14,831 bases of DNA from CAYSHJ01 sp964589725 (GCA_964589725.1 CAZPUJ010000068.1:1-14831); one strand, 5' to 3'; positions 1 through 8,430 are shown, counted from the first letter of the stretch. Notes: generated by a model from the sequence alone, not told the origin. A program made the numbers and translations.

Positions 1-331
1 TTGTTCCCAGCCAAGCACTGTAGAGAAACACGAAGACAAGCACGATGCAGCCGAAGACGAGGAGCCACTTCGCGGTGCCAGGGTGTTTGACCGCGACGAT
101 CTGCGAGATGACGACGACGATCGCCATCATTCCTACCTTGAACCAGACCATGCCTTCGAAGCCCCAGCCTTCAAAGAACCAGCGAGCAATCGGATTGGAC
201 TCCACGAACCGCACACCGCTGTCGCTGCGACGCAGTAAGAGAAACGTCGCAACGATGTCACACAGGCTGAGCAGGATGAACCACGCGGTCTCGGTTTCCA
301 GCCGCAGTCGCCAGATGTCCCGGCTACGCAT
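1..331 (-). CDS. DUF5658-like small membrane protein (C-terminus outside window)
   Basis: The reading frame opens with ATG at 331-329 and stays open to the window edge, giving 110 residues without a stop. Three hydrophobic segments are visible at about residues 16-33, 61-81 and 89-109. The first contains LCDIVATFLLL and is followed by ESNPIARWFF (44-53) and then GMVWFKVGMM. An Asp/Thr-containing first helix, an E-x-NP loop and a Lys in the second helix are what I recall of DUF5658-type proteins of about 100-130 aa, so little of the C-terminus should be missing. Its function is unknown; it is presumably in the inner membrane. The start codon lies inside the stop region of the upstream isomerase gene (ATGCGTAG, 8-bp overlap), which suggests translational coupling and one transcript. 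The family call is from memory of the pattern; the membrane topology is read directly. Confidence 0.8.
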   Translation of the reverse strand, partial: MRSRDIWRLRLETETAWFILLSLCDIVATFLLLRRSDSGVRFVESNPIARWFFEGWGFEGMVWFKVGMMAIVVVISQIVAVKHPGTAKWLLVFGCIVLVFVFLYSAWLGT

Positions 332-1259
332 GGATCAGCTCTCGCAGTTGCTTGATGTATTTGGGAATCTCACCGTACGGATCGGCTTCCTCGTACTCCA
401 GCACGACGTAACCTCGGTAGTTGGCGTCGCGTAGAATTTGAATCACTCGGCTGAGGTCCGCCGGTTCTTTCTTGCCATTCGGTGTTACCGAAACCTTGAC
501 TTGAGCGTTGATCGCAAAAGGCGAGATCTGTTCAAGTTCCGCGTACACGTCGGCCGAGCGGAAGTTGCCGCCGTCCAAGTTCACACCGAACCACGGCGAC
601 GGCTGTACGGCTTTGACGATCTTCAGAATCTGTTCGGCGGTCCCGGTGATGCCGCCGTGATTCTCCAGCGCGAGGAAGACGCCTTTCTGGGCGGCGTACT
701 CCAGCGACTTATTGATGCCGGCGACGCAACGATCAAACGCGGCGGCTTCTGTGTCTCCCTTCGGCACGTTGCCCGCGAAGATGCGAATCACGGGAGCTCC
801 CAGCTCCGCCGCGTGGTCGATCCACTCGCGAGTCATCGCCAGTTGCTTGTCCCATTCCTCACCGGCCGGCTTGCAGAAATCGTTGCCGATCGCCGTGCCG
901 GAAATGTCCAAGCCGAGTCGAAATGTCCGCTCTTTGAGCGACCGCAGATAAGCCGAGTCGAACTGCTTTGGAAAGTAATAGCCCGTCAGCTCCGTGCCAT
1001 CAAGGTTGATGTCCGCGCAAAAGTCGATGAAGTCTTCGAGCTTCATCTGGGCGGCCGTGATCTGCTCCGGCGTCCCGCGATTGGGCAGAAATTTGTTGAA
1101 CGAGTACGCCGCCAGACTGAGCTTCAAATGCGGCTTGTCGTTTCGGTGCGGCGGTTCCGCGGCGTGCGTCTTCGTGGCAAACGTGGCCGATGTCGCGACG
1201 GCCGCGACTCCGAGGTGGCCGAGAAACTGACGACGTGAGGCTGTTGAGTTTCCGAACAT
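324..1259 (-). CDS. Tat-exported sugar phosphate isomerase/epimerase-like TIM-barrel protein
   Basis: A 311-aa protein of the xylose-isomerase-like TIM-barrel superfamily (AP_endonuc_2 type). The N-terminus has a twin-arginine signal: SRRQFLG with Arg at residues 9-10, a hydrophobic stretch GVAAVATSATFAT, and a probable cleavage near THAAEP. Likely metal-binding acidic residues lie in GTELTG (E90), ALENHGG (E199), VNLDGG (D229) and YVVLEYEE (E288), the expected strand ends of the barrel. The histidine often seen in the 'H-x-K' strand is replaced here by NAQVKV, so the metal site may be altered. The substrate cannot be told from sequence; periplasmic sugar or inositol conversion is the usual guess. 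I chose the ATG at 1259 because AAGGTGA lies 8 nt upstream; an in-frame GTG at 1271 would add MTHR but overlaps that ribosome-binding site. It is the first gene of a likely two-gene operon with the DUF5658-like protein. Confidence 0.9.
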   Translation of the reverse strand: MFGNSTASRRQFLGHLGVAAVATSATFATKTHAAEPPHRNDKPHLKLSLAAYSFNKFLPNRGTPEQITAAQMKLEDFIDFCADINLDGTELTGYYFPKQFDSAYLRSLKERTFRLGLDISGTAIGNDFCKPAGEEWDKQLAMTREWIDHAAELGAPVIRIFAGNVPKGDTEAAAFDRCVAGINKSLEYAAQKGVFLALENHGGITGTAEQILKIVKAVQPSPWFGVNLDGGNFRSADVYAELEQISPFAINAQVKVSVTPNGKKEPADLSRVIQILRDANYRGYVVLEYEEADPYGEIPKYIKQLRELIHA

Positions 1260-1334
1260 GCGATGTGTCACCTTGGCTTTTGAATGACGATGGGCGGACT
1301 GCGCGAGTCAGTCCTCGAATAAGCAACCCCCCCC
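1260..1334. other. Upstream region of the isomerase operon
   Basis: This short spacer must hold at least part of the promoter of the minus-strand isomerase operon, but I see no convincing -35/-10 pair. It has the ribosome-binding site AAGGTGA (minus strand, about 1267-1273) and part of a run of ten C at 1327-1336. Confidence 0.4.
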
Positions 1335-1466
1335 CCGAGCTTGTCTCGGTGGCTCGCGGGTTTTTGCACTACCGAAGCGGCACCGTCAAGGACTGCGCAA
1401 ATTCAGATGCCAAACATCAGAGGCCGTAGTGCAGAAACCCTCAAGCCCCTGAGGCAAGCTCAGGGG
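1335..1466. repeat. Composite palindromic element, copy A
   Basis: An inverted-repeat unit bounded by two small hairpins. The left one is CCGAG-CTTGT-CTCGG (1335-1349), the right one CCCCTGAG-GCAAG-CTCAGGGG (1446-1466). Between them GGGTTTTTGCACTAC (1358-1372) faces its near-perfect inverse GTAGTGCAGAAACCC (1426-1440; 14 of 15 positions pair). The loop side carries GACTGCGCAAATTC (1391-1404), nearly repeated in copy B. The shape, paired REP-like arms in opposite orientation, recalls REPIN or MITE elements. No coding potential is apparent. Confidence 0.7.
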
Positions 1467-1518
1467 GGAAGAACTACGGATTATTCCTCACCGACATAGG
1501 TTCGGTGCGGCTGACTTC

Positions 1519-1744
1519 CTTCGCTTGTTTGAGCGTACTCGCGCCGGGCAAATTCTTCGAGGCAGTGACCCTTCCGTTCATCGTGCTAGTGCCCCAATCA
1601 AGCGACGCCACTGGGCTTGCCCCAGTGGCTCGCAGGTTTTTGCACTACGGACCGCGCAAATTCGCGTGATCTGGAAGGTTGTGCAAAAACCCGCGAGCCG
1701 CCGACGCTAGGTCGGCGGGGGCGGCAGTACTTCGCTTGTTTGAG
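1519..1744. repeat. 15-bp direct repeats around copy B
   Basis: CTTCGCTTGTTTGAG occurs at 1519-1533 and again at 1730-1744, on either side of palindromic copy B (1607-1718). The flanks sit 73 and 11 bp away, so they are not simple target-site duplications, but they may mark an older duplication. Confidence 0.45.
1607..1718. repeat. Composite palindromic element, copy B
   Basis: Second copy of the element at 1335-1466. The left hairpin is GCCACTGGG-CTTGC-CCCAGTGGC (1607-1629). The long arms are GGCTCGCAGGTTTTTGCAC (1627-1645) and its inverse GTGCAAAAACCCGCGAGCC (1681-1699), with one mismatch. The right hairpin is CCGCCGAC-GCTAG-GTCGGCGG (1698-1718). GACCGCGCAAATTC (1650-1663) matches copy A at 13 of 14 positions. 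Hairpin stems differ between copies while 5-nt loops of the CTTGC/GCAAG/GCTAG kind recur, a sign of compensatory change in a structured nucleic acid. Confidence 0.75.
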
Positions 1745-2198
1745 GGCAAGGCTCAAACGTGAGTTTGGGAAGACTTTTCCGGCCCGTAAGAGTCTATCAA
1801 TGCCGTCGAGATGTCCGACTGCGCGAACTCTTGCGGTCACCGATACTTTGCGGCAGGGATCGGTTCCGTTGACGGCGCATGCAATTCCGCTTCCGGACCG
1901 GTAGCAGCGGTTCCAGCTTGGCGTACTGGACGAACTTTTCCGGCGGTAGGGATTGTCCCTGTTTTTTCGCTTGTTCCGATTTTGCGCGGCGTTCGGCTCG
2001 TAGCGGTTTTGTGCGTCGTAGCGGAAGTGACGAACCTTCGGATTCATTCTCAAAAAACGATTGCAATGACACCTCCTGACAATCCTCAAACCCAGAACAT
2101 TTGGACGAAACAGTACACGCATCACGAACGGCACCTCTGGCAAACCTGTGACGACTCGTACAAGCGTCACAGCCACTCGTTTTCAATCTCACCAGACC
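1745..2198 (+). promoter_or_regulatory. Long leader of the first giant gene
   Basis: About 450 nt without a supported gene. It contains TTTCCGGCGGTAGGGATTGT (1937-1956) and CCGATTTT (1976-1983), both echoed upstream of the second giant gene. A perfect 8-bp stem CTGTGACG/CGTCACAG with an 11-nt loop lies at 2146-2172, just before the ribosome-binding site. I infer that the promoter and a structured 5' UTR lie here, but I cannot place a transcription start. Confidence 0.4.
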
Positions 2199-2205
2199 AA
2201 GGAGG
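2199..2205 (+). promoter_or_regulatory. Strong Shine-Dalgarno of the first giant gene
   Basis: AAGGAGG lies 6 nt before ATG 2212, close to an ideal ribosome-binding site; it fixes the start of the 2006-aa protein. Confidence 0.85.
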
Positions 2206-2211
2206 GGAACC

Positions 2212-5200
2212 ATGGTTAGGTCAGGATGGCTCAAGCGTTTTTCGGAGAAGATGTCCGCCACATTTTTGTCTGCGCGTCTGCGCGGCGAAACTCGAAAGCG
2301 GCGAATCGCCACACACTCATCCCAGGCGGCCGAATACCTGGAAGACCGCGGCATGATGTCCGTCTCCACATTGTTTCTCTCGGGAACGGGTGAACTGGCA
2401 ATCGAACTCGACAGCGGCGAAAGCGTACGCCTCAACTCCGTGGCGGGCAGAGTGGCAGTCAGCACGTCCGTGGCGGGCGGCCCGTATGTGCCCGACACCA
2501 GCATTGGAACTGTGGCTTCTGCCAGCGTGAGGTCCATCAATATTCTGGGAGGCGATGAGGCGAACACGATCGATTTGAGCGGCGTGTTGGCGGTGAACTA
2601 TTCATCGCTGGCGACGATCTCGATCGATGCCGCGAACGGTCATGACGAACTCATCGGCAGTCCCGACGTTGGAGCCGTCCTGTTGGGTGGCGACGGCAAT
2701 GATACGCTTCGGAGTGGAGCGGGCAACGACCTGTTGCTTGGCGGCGACGGCAACGATTCGATCACGGCCGGGGCGGGCAACGACAATGTTCAGGCCGGCG
2801 ATGGTCACGATACCGTGACGGGAGGTTCCGGGAACGACTTGATCGACCTGGGTGACGGCAACGACACCGCCAACGCAGGCGATGGAAATGACACCGTCAG
2901 CGCCGATGACGGGCAGGACTCGATCATCGGTGGTCGCGGAAACGACACGCTGAATGGCGGTATGGGCAATGACACGCTGATCGGGAACGAGGGGAACGAT
3001 GCGATCAGCGGTGGCACCGACGACGACAGTATCTTTGGAGACAGTCAGGATCCCGCGATCCTGGGCGCCGGTGTCGACGGTATCGACACGATCTTCGGCG
3101 GAGCCGGCGACGACACCATCATTGGCGGAAGTGGAGCGGATCAAATCGACGGTGGCTCTGGCGACGACCGAATGGCCAGCACTCCGTTCATCACCACGAC
3201 CAGCGATCCGCTCCCGACACCACAGACGAACGTGAATGCAGGAATTCCCGTGCCGTTGGCCGACGCGAGTCCGACGGGGCTGGCGACGAGCGATGTCGGC
3301 ACCTTTCACACCATTACCACGGGGAATCTGGATGGAGGCCTCGCCGTGACCGTGGACGCAACCGGGAAGTTCGGCGCGTTCAGCGAAATAATTCAGCCGA
3401 ATCCCGTCAATTTCCAAATCTTCTTTCCCTTCACGGCGGGAAATCCACCGATCGCGGAATTCAAAGGCTGGGCGCAAGAGGGAGCGATCTACAACCCGAT
3501 TGGCGACGGCCCGGGATTCATCCCTGACCAGACCACGATTGAATCGACAGTGTATTTCCGCCTGGGAACGGCGACCGGCATTCCGCGGGTTCCGCTGGAT
3601 GAAGCGGCCCTCGCTCAAGGGCAGATCAACAATATTCTCGGAACAACCACCGAAGCGACCTCGAATTTCCAGATCGCTACGTTGGACTTCGATTTAACGC
3701 AGCAAGTGCAGCCGCAGTTTGACCTGGTCACAACTGCGCAGGTTGGAACTCTCCTGACGCAAACCTACGTGATTACGAATACGGGAACCGCGCCACAAGA
3801 CTTCGAATTCGTCCGCTATTTGGATGGCGACTTGAACTTCGATGGTCTCGATGAACTGGGAGGTCTGACCTCCAATGACGTTGGCGTTATTACGAACGGT
3901 GTGCCGGATGGGGCGTCGCCCGATGGAGGCGGGCACCTGATCAATCAGATCACCGGCGATGAATTCTTGTTTGAAACGGAGCAAGGTGGCGTCTCGTCCA
4001 ACGGGACATTTATCGGGATTACCTCGAAGCCCAATCCGCCGCTGCCACCTGCCGCGTTTCCGAACAGTCGATTTGAACTCTCCTTGTTCCCGGGCCTGCG
4101 AACTCGGATCCTCAATGGCGATGTTCTGAGAAACCAAGTCGCTAACGATGCGAATAGCGACGGTTCCGTGGATCCCGGCCAAGAAGGGAATGTTACGTTC
4201 GCGCTGAGAAATGTGTATTTGCTCCAGCCGGGCGAGAGTGCCGTTTACACAACACACACGATTTTTGGCAACGGACGGCCGGACCAGATTCAGTTTAACC
4301 GAGGGCCCGTCACCGCTCGCGATGGCAATGATCCGAATGATCCCAACGATACCAATGCGCCGATCGTGGCACTGGGGAATGAACCGGTGACGATCGACGT
4401 CGTCAAAAATGACAGTGATCTGGATGGCACGATCGATTTCACGTCCGTTCAAATCGACACGCTCCCATCGAAAGGGACCGTGGAAGTGATCGGCGATGGA
4501 CGCATTCGCTACACACCCGACCCGACGACGTCTCGAGAAACGTTCTCCTTCACCTACACGGTGGCCGACAATTTGGGAAGCCGCAGCATTCCCACACTGG
4601 TGTTTGTCGCGGTGAACCCAGACTCCGCCGCTGACAACATCAATGGTGGACTCGGGAATGACACGCTGATTGGAGCGGACGGAAACGACACGTTGTTCGG
4701 CGGCGGAGGAACCGACTCCATCTTTGGCGGCGTCGGACAAGACAATTTGGGTGGCCAATCGGGTAACGATGCGATCGTGGGCGGAGGCGATTCGGACACA
4801 ATCAATGGAGGAGCTGGCGAGGACTCTCTGGCGAGCGTGCAACGAAGCGCACCCTCGCTGTTTGTTAACGATGTGACCGTGGTGGAAGGGACGGTCACTC
4901 CGATCAGCAACGGGAACCAGACCGTGACGTTCACGATCACGCTCGATCATCCGATCGAACTGCCGGTCACGTTTGATTTTGCAGTTTTGGGTGGGACCGC
5001 ACCGGGTCAGGCGACTGCGGGAGCTGACTTCGTGGCCGCTTCGGGCACATTGACTATTGCTCCCTGTGAAACGAGCATCACGCTGCCGGTCGTGGTGCTG
5101 GGGGATACGTTGGCCGAGTTAACGGAAACGTACACTGTGGTCCTGTCGAATCTGCAAAACGCACAGGTCGGCAAAGCCGTCGGACAGGGAACGATTCTGA

Positions 5201-8200
5201 ACAACGGTTTGACGTTCGACAATTCCATTGGTAACGCAAATCCCGTGAATGGCACCCGTGAAATCGGCGATCAGAATACGGTGCAAATCGCCGTGAATCC
5301 GGTCGATACCCGATTCGCGGTCATGGTCACGAACGATCGGCCGGGCTCGTTCTTGAACAGGCCAGATCCCACCGATACCTTTCTGAACGGCGGACCGTTT
5401 CTGGGGGTTTATGTGTCAAACGACGGAGGCCGAAGCTGGAGTCCTAGCCCGACCATTTTCAACCGGGTTTTCGATGGCGTGTTTGACGTGCCGTTCAATC
5501 CGGAATCTCGATATCACGCCTCGATCGCGTATGACCGCCAGGGGAACCTGCACGTGGTGTACGTCGCGGAACCGGCCATGCCGACGCCCGTCTTTACCAG
5601 CCTTTTTCCGGGGCCCACGGTCATCGTTTACGCGATCAGTCGCGATAACGGGCAAACGTTCCAGCCACAACTCCTGACAGGCCGCGCTGACGGCAATGAT
5701 CGGCCGAACGTGGCCGTCGGACCCGACGCCCAGAATCCCGCGCTCGACGCAGTCTATGTGACCTTTCATACCGGCGATGGTTCGACCGGGAACCCCGACT
5801 CCATCGTGATTCTAGGAGCTCAAGTTCCGCCGGCCCTTCCGAACCTGCCTCCCATCCAAACGCCAGTCCCGCAGTTTTTTAATAATCTTGGCGTTCCTAA
5901 CTTCTTTAGCGTCGTGTCGAGCAGCAACTCACCCAACTTTCCGATCGCGACCGTGGGACCCAACGGAGAAGTGGCCGTGACCTGGCAGACTCCGGTGGAG
6001 CTAACGAATGCGAGCTTCCAAGGCCCCAGCACCGTGAATGTCGCGGTCGACCTCAACGGTCTACTAGGTGGATTATCGTTCACATCAATCCGGACCGTCA
6101 CCTCGTCGGACGTTGGCAGCAATGACATGATTCCCGCGTTGAACCCCTATGCCCTCAACATTCCGATTATTGATCTGTTTCTCGTTCCGTCACCACCTGA
6201 CGAGCAGGCGTATGCCAGTCCGCTCGTGGCGTACGACCGCAGTGGCGGTCCGCACAACGGTCGCTTGTACCTGGTCTATGTTGATGAACAGGCCAACGAG
6301 AGCGACAACATGGACATCTACCTCCGTTTCTCGGACGACGATGGCTCGACGTTCAGCGATCCGGTGCGGGTCAATGACGACCTGGGAGTCAACAGTCAGT
6401 TTCATCCGTCGCTGTCCGTGGATCAGAGTAACGGTGTGGTCGTGGTTGGCTGGTACGACGCCCGCAATGACTTCTTCGGCGGCACGGCGGATACCGACAT
6501 CGGAACCGTGAGCGGGATCTTCGGCGGTACTCTGACCGGCGTGAATACGGACGTGGAGTACTTCGTCACGGCGAGCTACGACGGCGGCGAGTCGTTTATG
6601 CCAAACGTGCTTGTGAGCGGCGGATCTTCGAACGCAATTCGGAATTACCTGACCTCATTTACTGGCGCCTTGTTGGGGAATTACACGGGAATTACGGTGG
6701 CCAATGGAGTCATCCTCGCCGCTTGGGCGGACAACTCGAATTCGACGGGCGATAACCCGGACGGCACTTCCAACACGGATATTTATGTCGCCCGATTGAC
6801 CGAAGCCACCACCGGCACGGCGTCCACCTCGGCCTTCACGTCGCAGGCGGATCCTGGCGATTTGATGCTGGGAGGTGACGGGAATGACACGTTACATGGT
6901 TCGGACGGCCTTGACACGTTGAACGGCCAGGGGGGTAACGACCGCTTGTTCGGCGAGTGCAATGATGATTTGCTGTTCGGTGGCGCGGGTCTCGACACGC
7001 TGTCGGGTGGGTTCGGCGTCGACACGCTGGATGGCCAAGGGGGTGCAGATCTGCTGTTCGGTGACGCGGATAACGACACCTACATCTGGCGAAAAACGTC
7101 CGCCGGCAATGACACCGTGTCGGGGAACAGCGGTCTCGATACGGCTTCGGTCTTGGGTACGAACGGCGCCGACCTGGTCACGGTCGGTCAGGAGAAGGAT
7201 CTTTTGACGGTGACCTTTGGCAGTGGCGGAATCTTGAGGGTCGCTCATCCCGGCGCCGTGATGAGTGTCGTGGTGAATGGCTTGGGCGGAAACGACACGC
7301 TCACCGTTGGGACTGTCGATCTGGTCCTCCCGCTGGTGCTCTCCGTCGATGGTGGAAACGGTGACGACTTTGTGACAGCCGCGGGTGCGAATCTCGGTGG
7401 TGTCCGATTGGCACTGCTCGGCGGAATCGGCAACGACAAGATCCACGGCTCAAACGGCAAGGACACGATTGACGGTGGAGCCGGAAACGATTCGCTGCTC
7501 GGCTTCGCCGGCAATGATACGATTCTGGGCGAGACGGGCATTGACACGATTGGCGGTGGCCTGGGAAATGACTCGATCGATGGTGGCGACGGATACGACT
7601 CGCTCAACGGTCAAGAGGGCGACGACTTCGTGATGGGCGGCCTGGGCAATGACACGCTGAAAGGCGACGACGGCAACGACACGCTCAGCGGTGGCACCGG
7701 CGATGACCAACTCAACGGCATGGCCGGCAATGACTCGCTGCTGGGATCGGTTGGCCAAGACCAGCTGGCTGGAGGCACCGGCAATGACACGCTGGACGGA
7801 GGTCGCGATAACGACTCGCTGATTGGCAACACCGGGAACGATCGCATCCTCGGCGATCACGGCGCCGACTACATCAACGGCGGCGATGGAAACAACACGA
7901 TCATCGGTGGTGATGGCAACGACACCATCCTGTCCGGTCTTGGCAATGATGTCGTTGCAGGAGGGGACGGCAGCGATTACGTCAACACCGATGGCGGCGA
8001 TGACACCCTGATCGGCGGCGACGGTAACGACACGCTGCTGGGCGGACTCGGCCGCGATTTGATCTTGGGACGTGACGGGGACGACAGCATCAACGGACAA
8101 GGTGGAACCGACACGCTGGCCGGCAATCAAGGCGTCGACATCATCGTGGCGGACCCCTCTGAGATCAACGAAGCGTTCTCGCTGCTGTCACTGGGTGCGA

Positions 8201-8232
8201 ACTTCCTGTTGAACCTGGGAGTGACCGCTTGA
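2212..8232 (+). CDS. Giant modular RTX protein with BNR/Asp-box beta-propeller
   Basis: A complete 2006-aa protein, probably secreted or surface-bound. Order of parts: residues 1-156 N-terminal region with basic WLKR start and YLEDRGMMSVS (42-52), a variant of the planctomycete LEPR-XLL motif, in place of a classical signal peptide; RTX calcium-binding nonamers (GGxGxDxLx) at 157-320; an unrecognised domain at about 361-699; a cadherin/Ig-like domain at about 710-803 (NDSDLDG...FTYTVADN); seven RTX nonamers at 810-872; Calx-beta at about 883-1002; a beta-propeller at about 1004-1535 with four Asp boxes (SNDGGRSW 1069, SRDNGQTF 1143, SDDDGSTF 1374, SYDGGESF 1455); and C-terminal RTX nonamers to 1977 with a 111-aa insert at 1624-1734. 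The last 29 residues are moderately hydrophobic. The propeller resembles sialidase/BNR folds, but I see no FRIP motif or catalytic set, so carbohydrate or protein binding is as likely as hydrolysis. Paralogue of the gene at 9324. Confidence 0.93.
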   Translation: MVRSGWLKRFSEKMSATFLSARLRGETRKRRIATHSSQAAEYLEDRGMMSVSTLFLSGTGELAIELDSGESVRLNSVAGRVAVSTSVAGGPYVPDTSIGTVASASVRSINILGGDEANTIDLSGVLAVNYSSLATISIDAANGHDELIGSPDVGAVLLGGDGNDTLRSGAGNDLLLGGDGNDSITAGAGNDNVQAGDGHDTVTGGSGNDLIDLGDGNDTANAGDGNDTVSADDGQDSIIGGRGNDTLNGGMGNDTLIGNEGNDAISGGTDDDSIFGDSQDPAILGAGVDGIDTIFGGAGDDTIIGGSGADQIDGGSGDDRMASTPFITTTSDPLPTPQTNVNAGIPVPLADASPTGLATSDVGTFHTITTGNLDGGLAVTVDATGKFGAFSEIIQPNPVNFQIFFPFTAGNPPIAEFKGWAQEGAIYNPIGDGPGFIPDQTTIESTVYFRLGTATGIPRVPLDEAALAQGQINNILGTTTEATSNFQIATLDFDLTQQVQPQFDLVTTAQVGTLLTQTYVITNTGTAPQDFEFVRYLDGDLNFDGLDELGGLTSNDVGVITNGVPDGASPDGGGHLINQITGDEFLFETEQGGVSSNGTFIGITSKPNPPLPPAAFPNSRFELSLFPGLRTRILNGDVLRNQVANDANSDGSVDPGQEGNVTFALRNVYLLQPGESAVYTTHTIFGNGRPDQIQFNRGPVTARDGNDPNDPNDTNAPIVALGNEPVTIDVVKNDSDLDGTIDFTSVQIDTLPSKGTVEVIGDGRIRYTPDPTTSRETFSFTYTVADNLGSRSIPTLVFVAVNPDSAADNINGGLGNDTLIGADGNDTLFGGGGTDSIFGGVGQDNLGGQSGNDAIVGGGDSDTINGGAGEDSLASVQRSAPSLFVNDVTVVEGTVTPISNGNQTVTFTITLDHPIELPVTFDFAVLGGTAPGQATAGADFVAASGTLTIAPCETSITLPVVVLGDTLAELTETYTVVLSNLQNAQVGKAVGQGTILNNGLTFDNSIGNANPVNGTREIGDQNTVQIAVNPVDTRFAVMVTNDRPGSFLNRPDPTDTFLNGGPFLGVYVSNDGGRSWSPSPTIFNRVFDGVFDVPFNPESRYHASIAYDRQGNLHVVYVAEPAMPTPVFTSLFPGPTVIVYAISRDNGQTFQPQLLTGRADGNDRPNVAVGPDAQNPALDAVYVTFHTGDGSTGNPDSIVILGAQVPPALPNLPPIQTPVPQFFNNLGVPNFFSVVSSSNSPNFPIATVGPNGEVAVTWQTPVELTNASFQGPSTVNVAVDLNGLLGGLSFTSIRTVTSSDVGSNDMIPALNPYALNIPIIDLFLVPSPPDEQAYASPLVAYDRSGGPHNGRLYLVYVDEQANESDNMDIYLRFSDDDGSTFSDPVRVNDDLGVNSQFHPSLSVDQSNGVVVVGWYDARNDFFGGTADTDIGTVSGIFGGTLTGVNTDVEYFVTASYDGGESFMPNVLVSGGSSNAIRNYLTSFTGALLGNYTGITVANGVILAAWADNSNSTGDNPDGTSNTDIYVARLTEATTGTASTSAFTSQADPGDLMLGGDGNDTLHGSDGLDTLNGQGGNDRLFGECNDDLLFGGAGLDTLSGGFGVDTLDGQGGADLLFGDADNDTYIWRKTSAGNDTVSGNSGLDTASVLGTNGADLVTVGQEKDLLTVTFGSGGILRVAHPGAVMSVVVNGLGGNDTLTVGTVDLVLPLVLSVDGGNGDDFVTAAGANLGGVRLALLGGIGNDKIHGSNGKDTIDGGAGNDSLLGFAGNDTILGETGIDTIGGGLGNDSIDGGDGYDSLNGQEGDDFVMGGLGNDTLKGDDGNDTLSGGTGDDQLNGMAGNDSLLGSVGQDQLAGGTGNDTLDGGRDNDSLIGNTGNDRILGDHGADYINGGDGNNTIIGGDGNDTILSGLGNDVVAGGDGSDYVNTDGGDDTLIGGDGNDTLLGGLGRDLILGRDGDDSINGQGGTDTLAGNQGVDIIVADPSEINEAFSLLSLGANFLLNLGVTA
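2680..3171 (+). repeat. RTX array 1 of the first giant gene
   Basis: 27-bp periodic DNA coding for 13 uninterrupted nonamers (LLGGDGNDT to ISGGTDDDS), a 20-residue break, then three more nonamers. Each unit should add a Ca2+-bound turn to a parallel beta-roll. Degenerate third positions mean the DNA units are not identical. Confidence 0.9.
4639..4827 (+). repeat. RTX array 2 of the first giant gene
   Basis: Exactly seven nonamers, INGGLGNDT to INGGAGEDS, between the Ig-like and Calx-beta domains. The paralogue has a matching block of eight units at the same place, one of them two residues short. Confidence 0.9.
6865..7080 (+). repeat. RTX array 3a of the first giant gene
   Basis: Eight nonamers, MLGGDGNDT to LFGDADNDT, directly after the propeller. 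One unit, LFGECNDDL, carries a cysteine, rare in this protein. It ends at the TYIW sequence that opens the conserved insert. Confidence 0.9.
7414..8142 (+). repeat. RTX array 3b of the first giant gene
   Basis: Twenty-seven consecutive nonamers without a break, LLGGIGNDK to LAGNQGVDI, followed by a 29-residue tail. Characteristic units (LNGMAGNDS, LDGGRDNDS, ILGDHGADY, INGGDGNNT) recur at the same ordinal position in the paralogue. Confidence 0.9.
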
Positions 8233-8250
8233 GCCTGTGAGTGCAGAACA

Positions 8251-8298
8251 TGGGACCGCCAGCCGTCGGGATTCCCCCTCGGCGGCTGGCGGCTCCCA
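8251..8298. repeat. Strong hairpin just after the first giant gene
   Basis: CCGCCAGCCG (8256-8265) pairs with CGGCTGGCGG (8283-8292). The stem extends inward through G-T wobbles and outward through TGGGA/TCCCA with one bulge. It starts 18 bp after the stop codon, so it may help end transcription or protect the mRNA 3' end, but no T-run follows, so a classic intrinsic terminator is not supported. It may equally be a dispersed palindromic repeat. Confidence 0.65.
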
Positions 8299-8430
8299 CC
8301 GGTGGACGACGGAAGGCCGGCACACTTCCGAATCCAGAGACGACTCCAGCGACGTCCTTCGCACAGACCGGCGACGCTCGCGTCACCACGCCCACGGCTG
8401 GCTAATTCTTCAATCTGCGTCTGGATTCAA

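Noticed and set aside
45..434. 129-codon plus-strand frame at the window start
   Set aside because: Antisense to the DUF5658-like membrane protein, whose helices and E-x-NP motif are convincing.
438..1238. 266-codon plus-strand frame opposite the isomerase gene
   Set aside because: Antisense to a well-supported gene; its arginine-rich composition comes from the codon bias of the real strand.
1797..2567. 256-codon minus-strand frame across the first giant gene's leader
   Set aside because: It overlaps the strong start and N-terminus of the 2006-aa protein, has no family features, and its charge-rich composition looks like a GC-bias shadow.
3694..4950. 418-codon minus-strand frame inside the first giant gene
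   Set aside because: Antisense shadow; the forward frame has recognisable Ig-like and RTX domains, while the reverse has no domain or ribosome-binding site.
5221..6800. Calling the propeller an active sialidase
   Set aside because: Only Asp boxes, which are structural, were seen; the catalytic motifs were not found, so only a BNR-type propeller is claimed.
7414..8142. 27-bp periodic DNA that could be mistaken for a CRISPR or minisatellite
   Set aside because: There are no constant repeats and spacers; the period is that of RTX nonamer codons with variable third bases.
8251..8298. Intrinsic terminator after the first giant gene
   Set aside because: The stem is strong, but no T-run follows, so only a hairpin/repeat is annotated.
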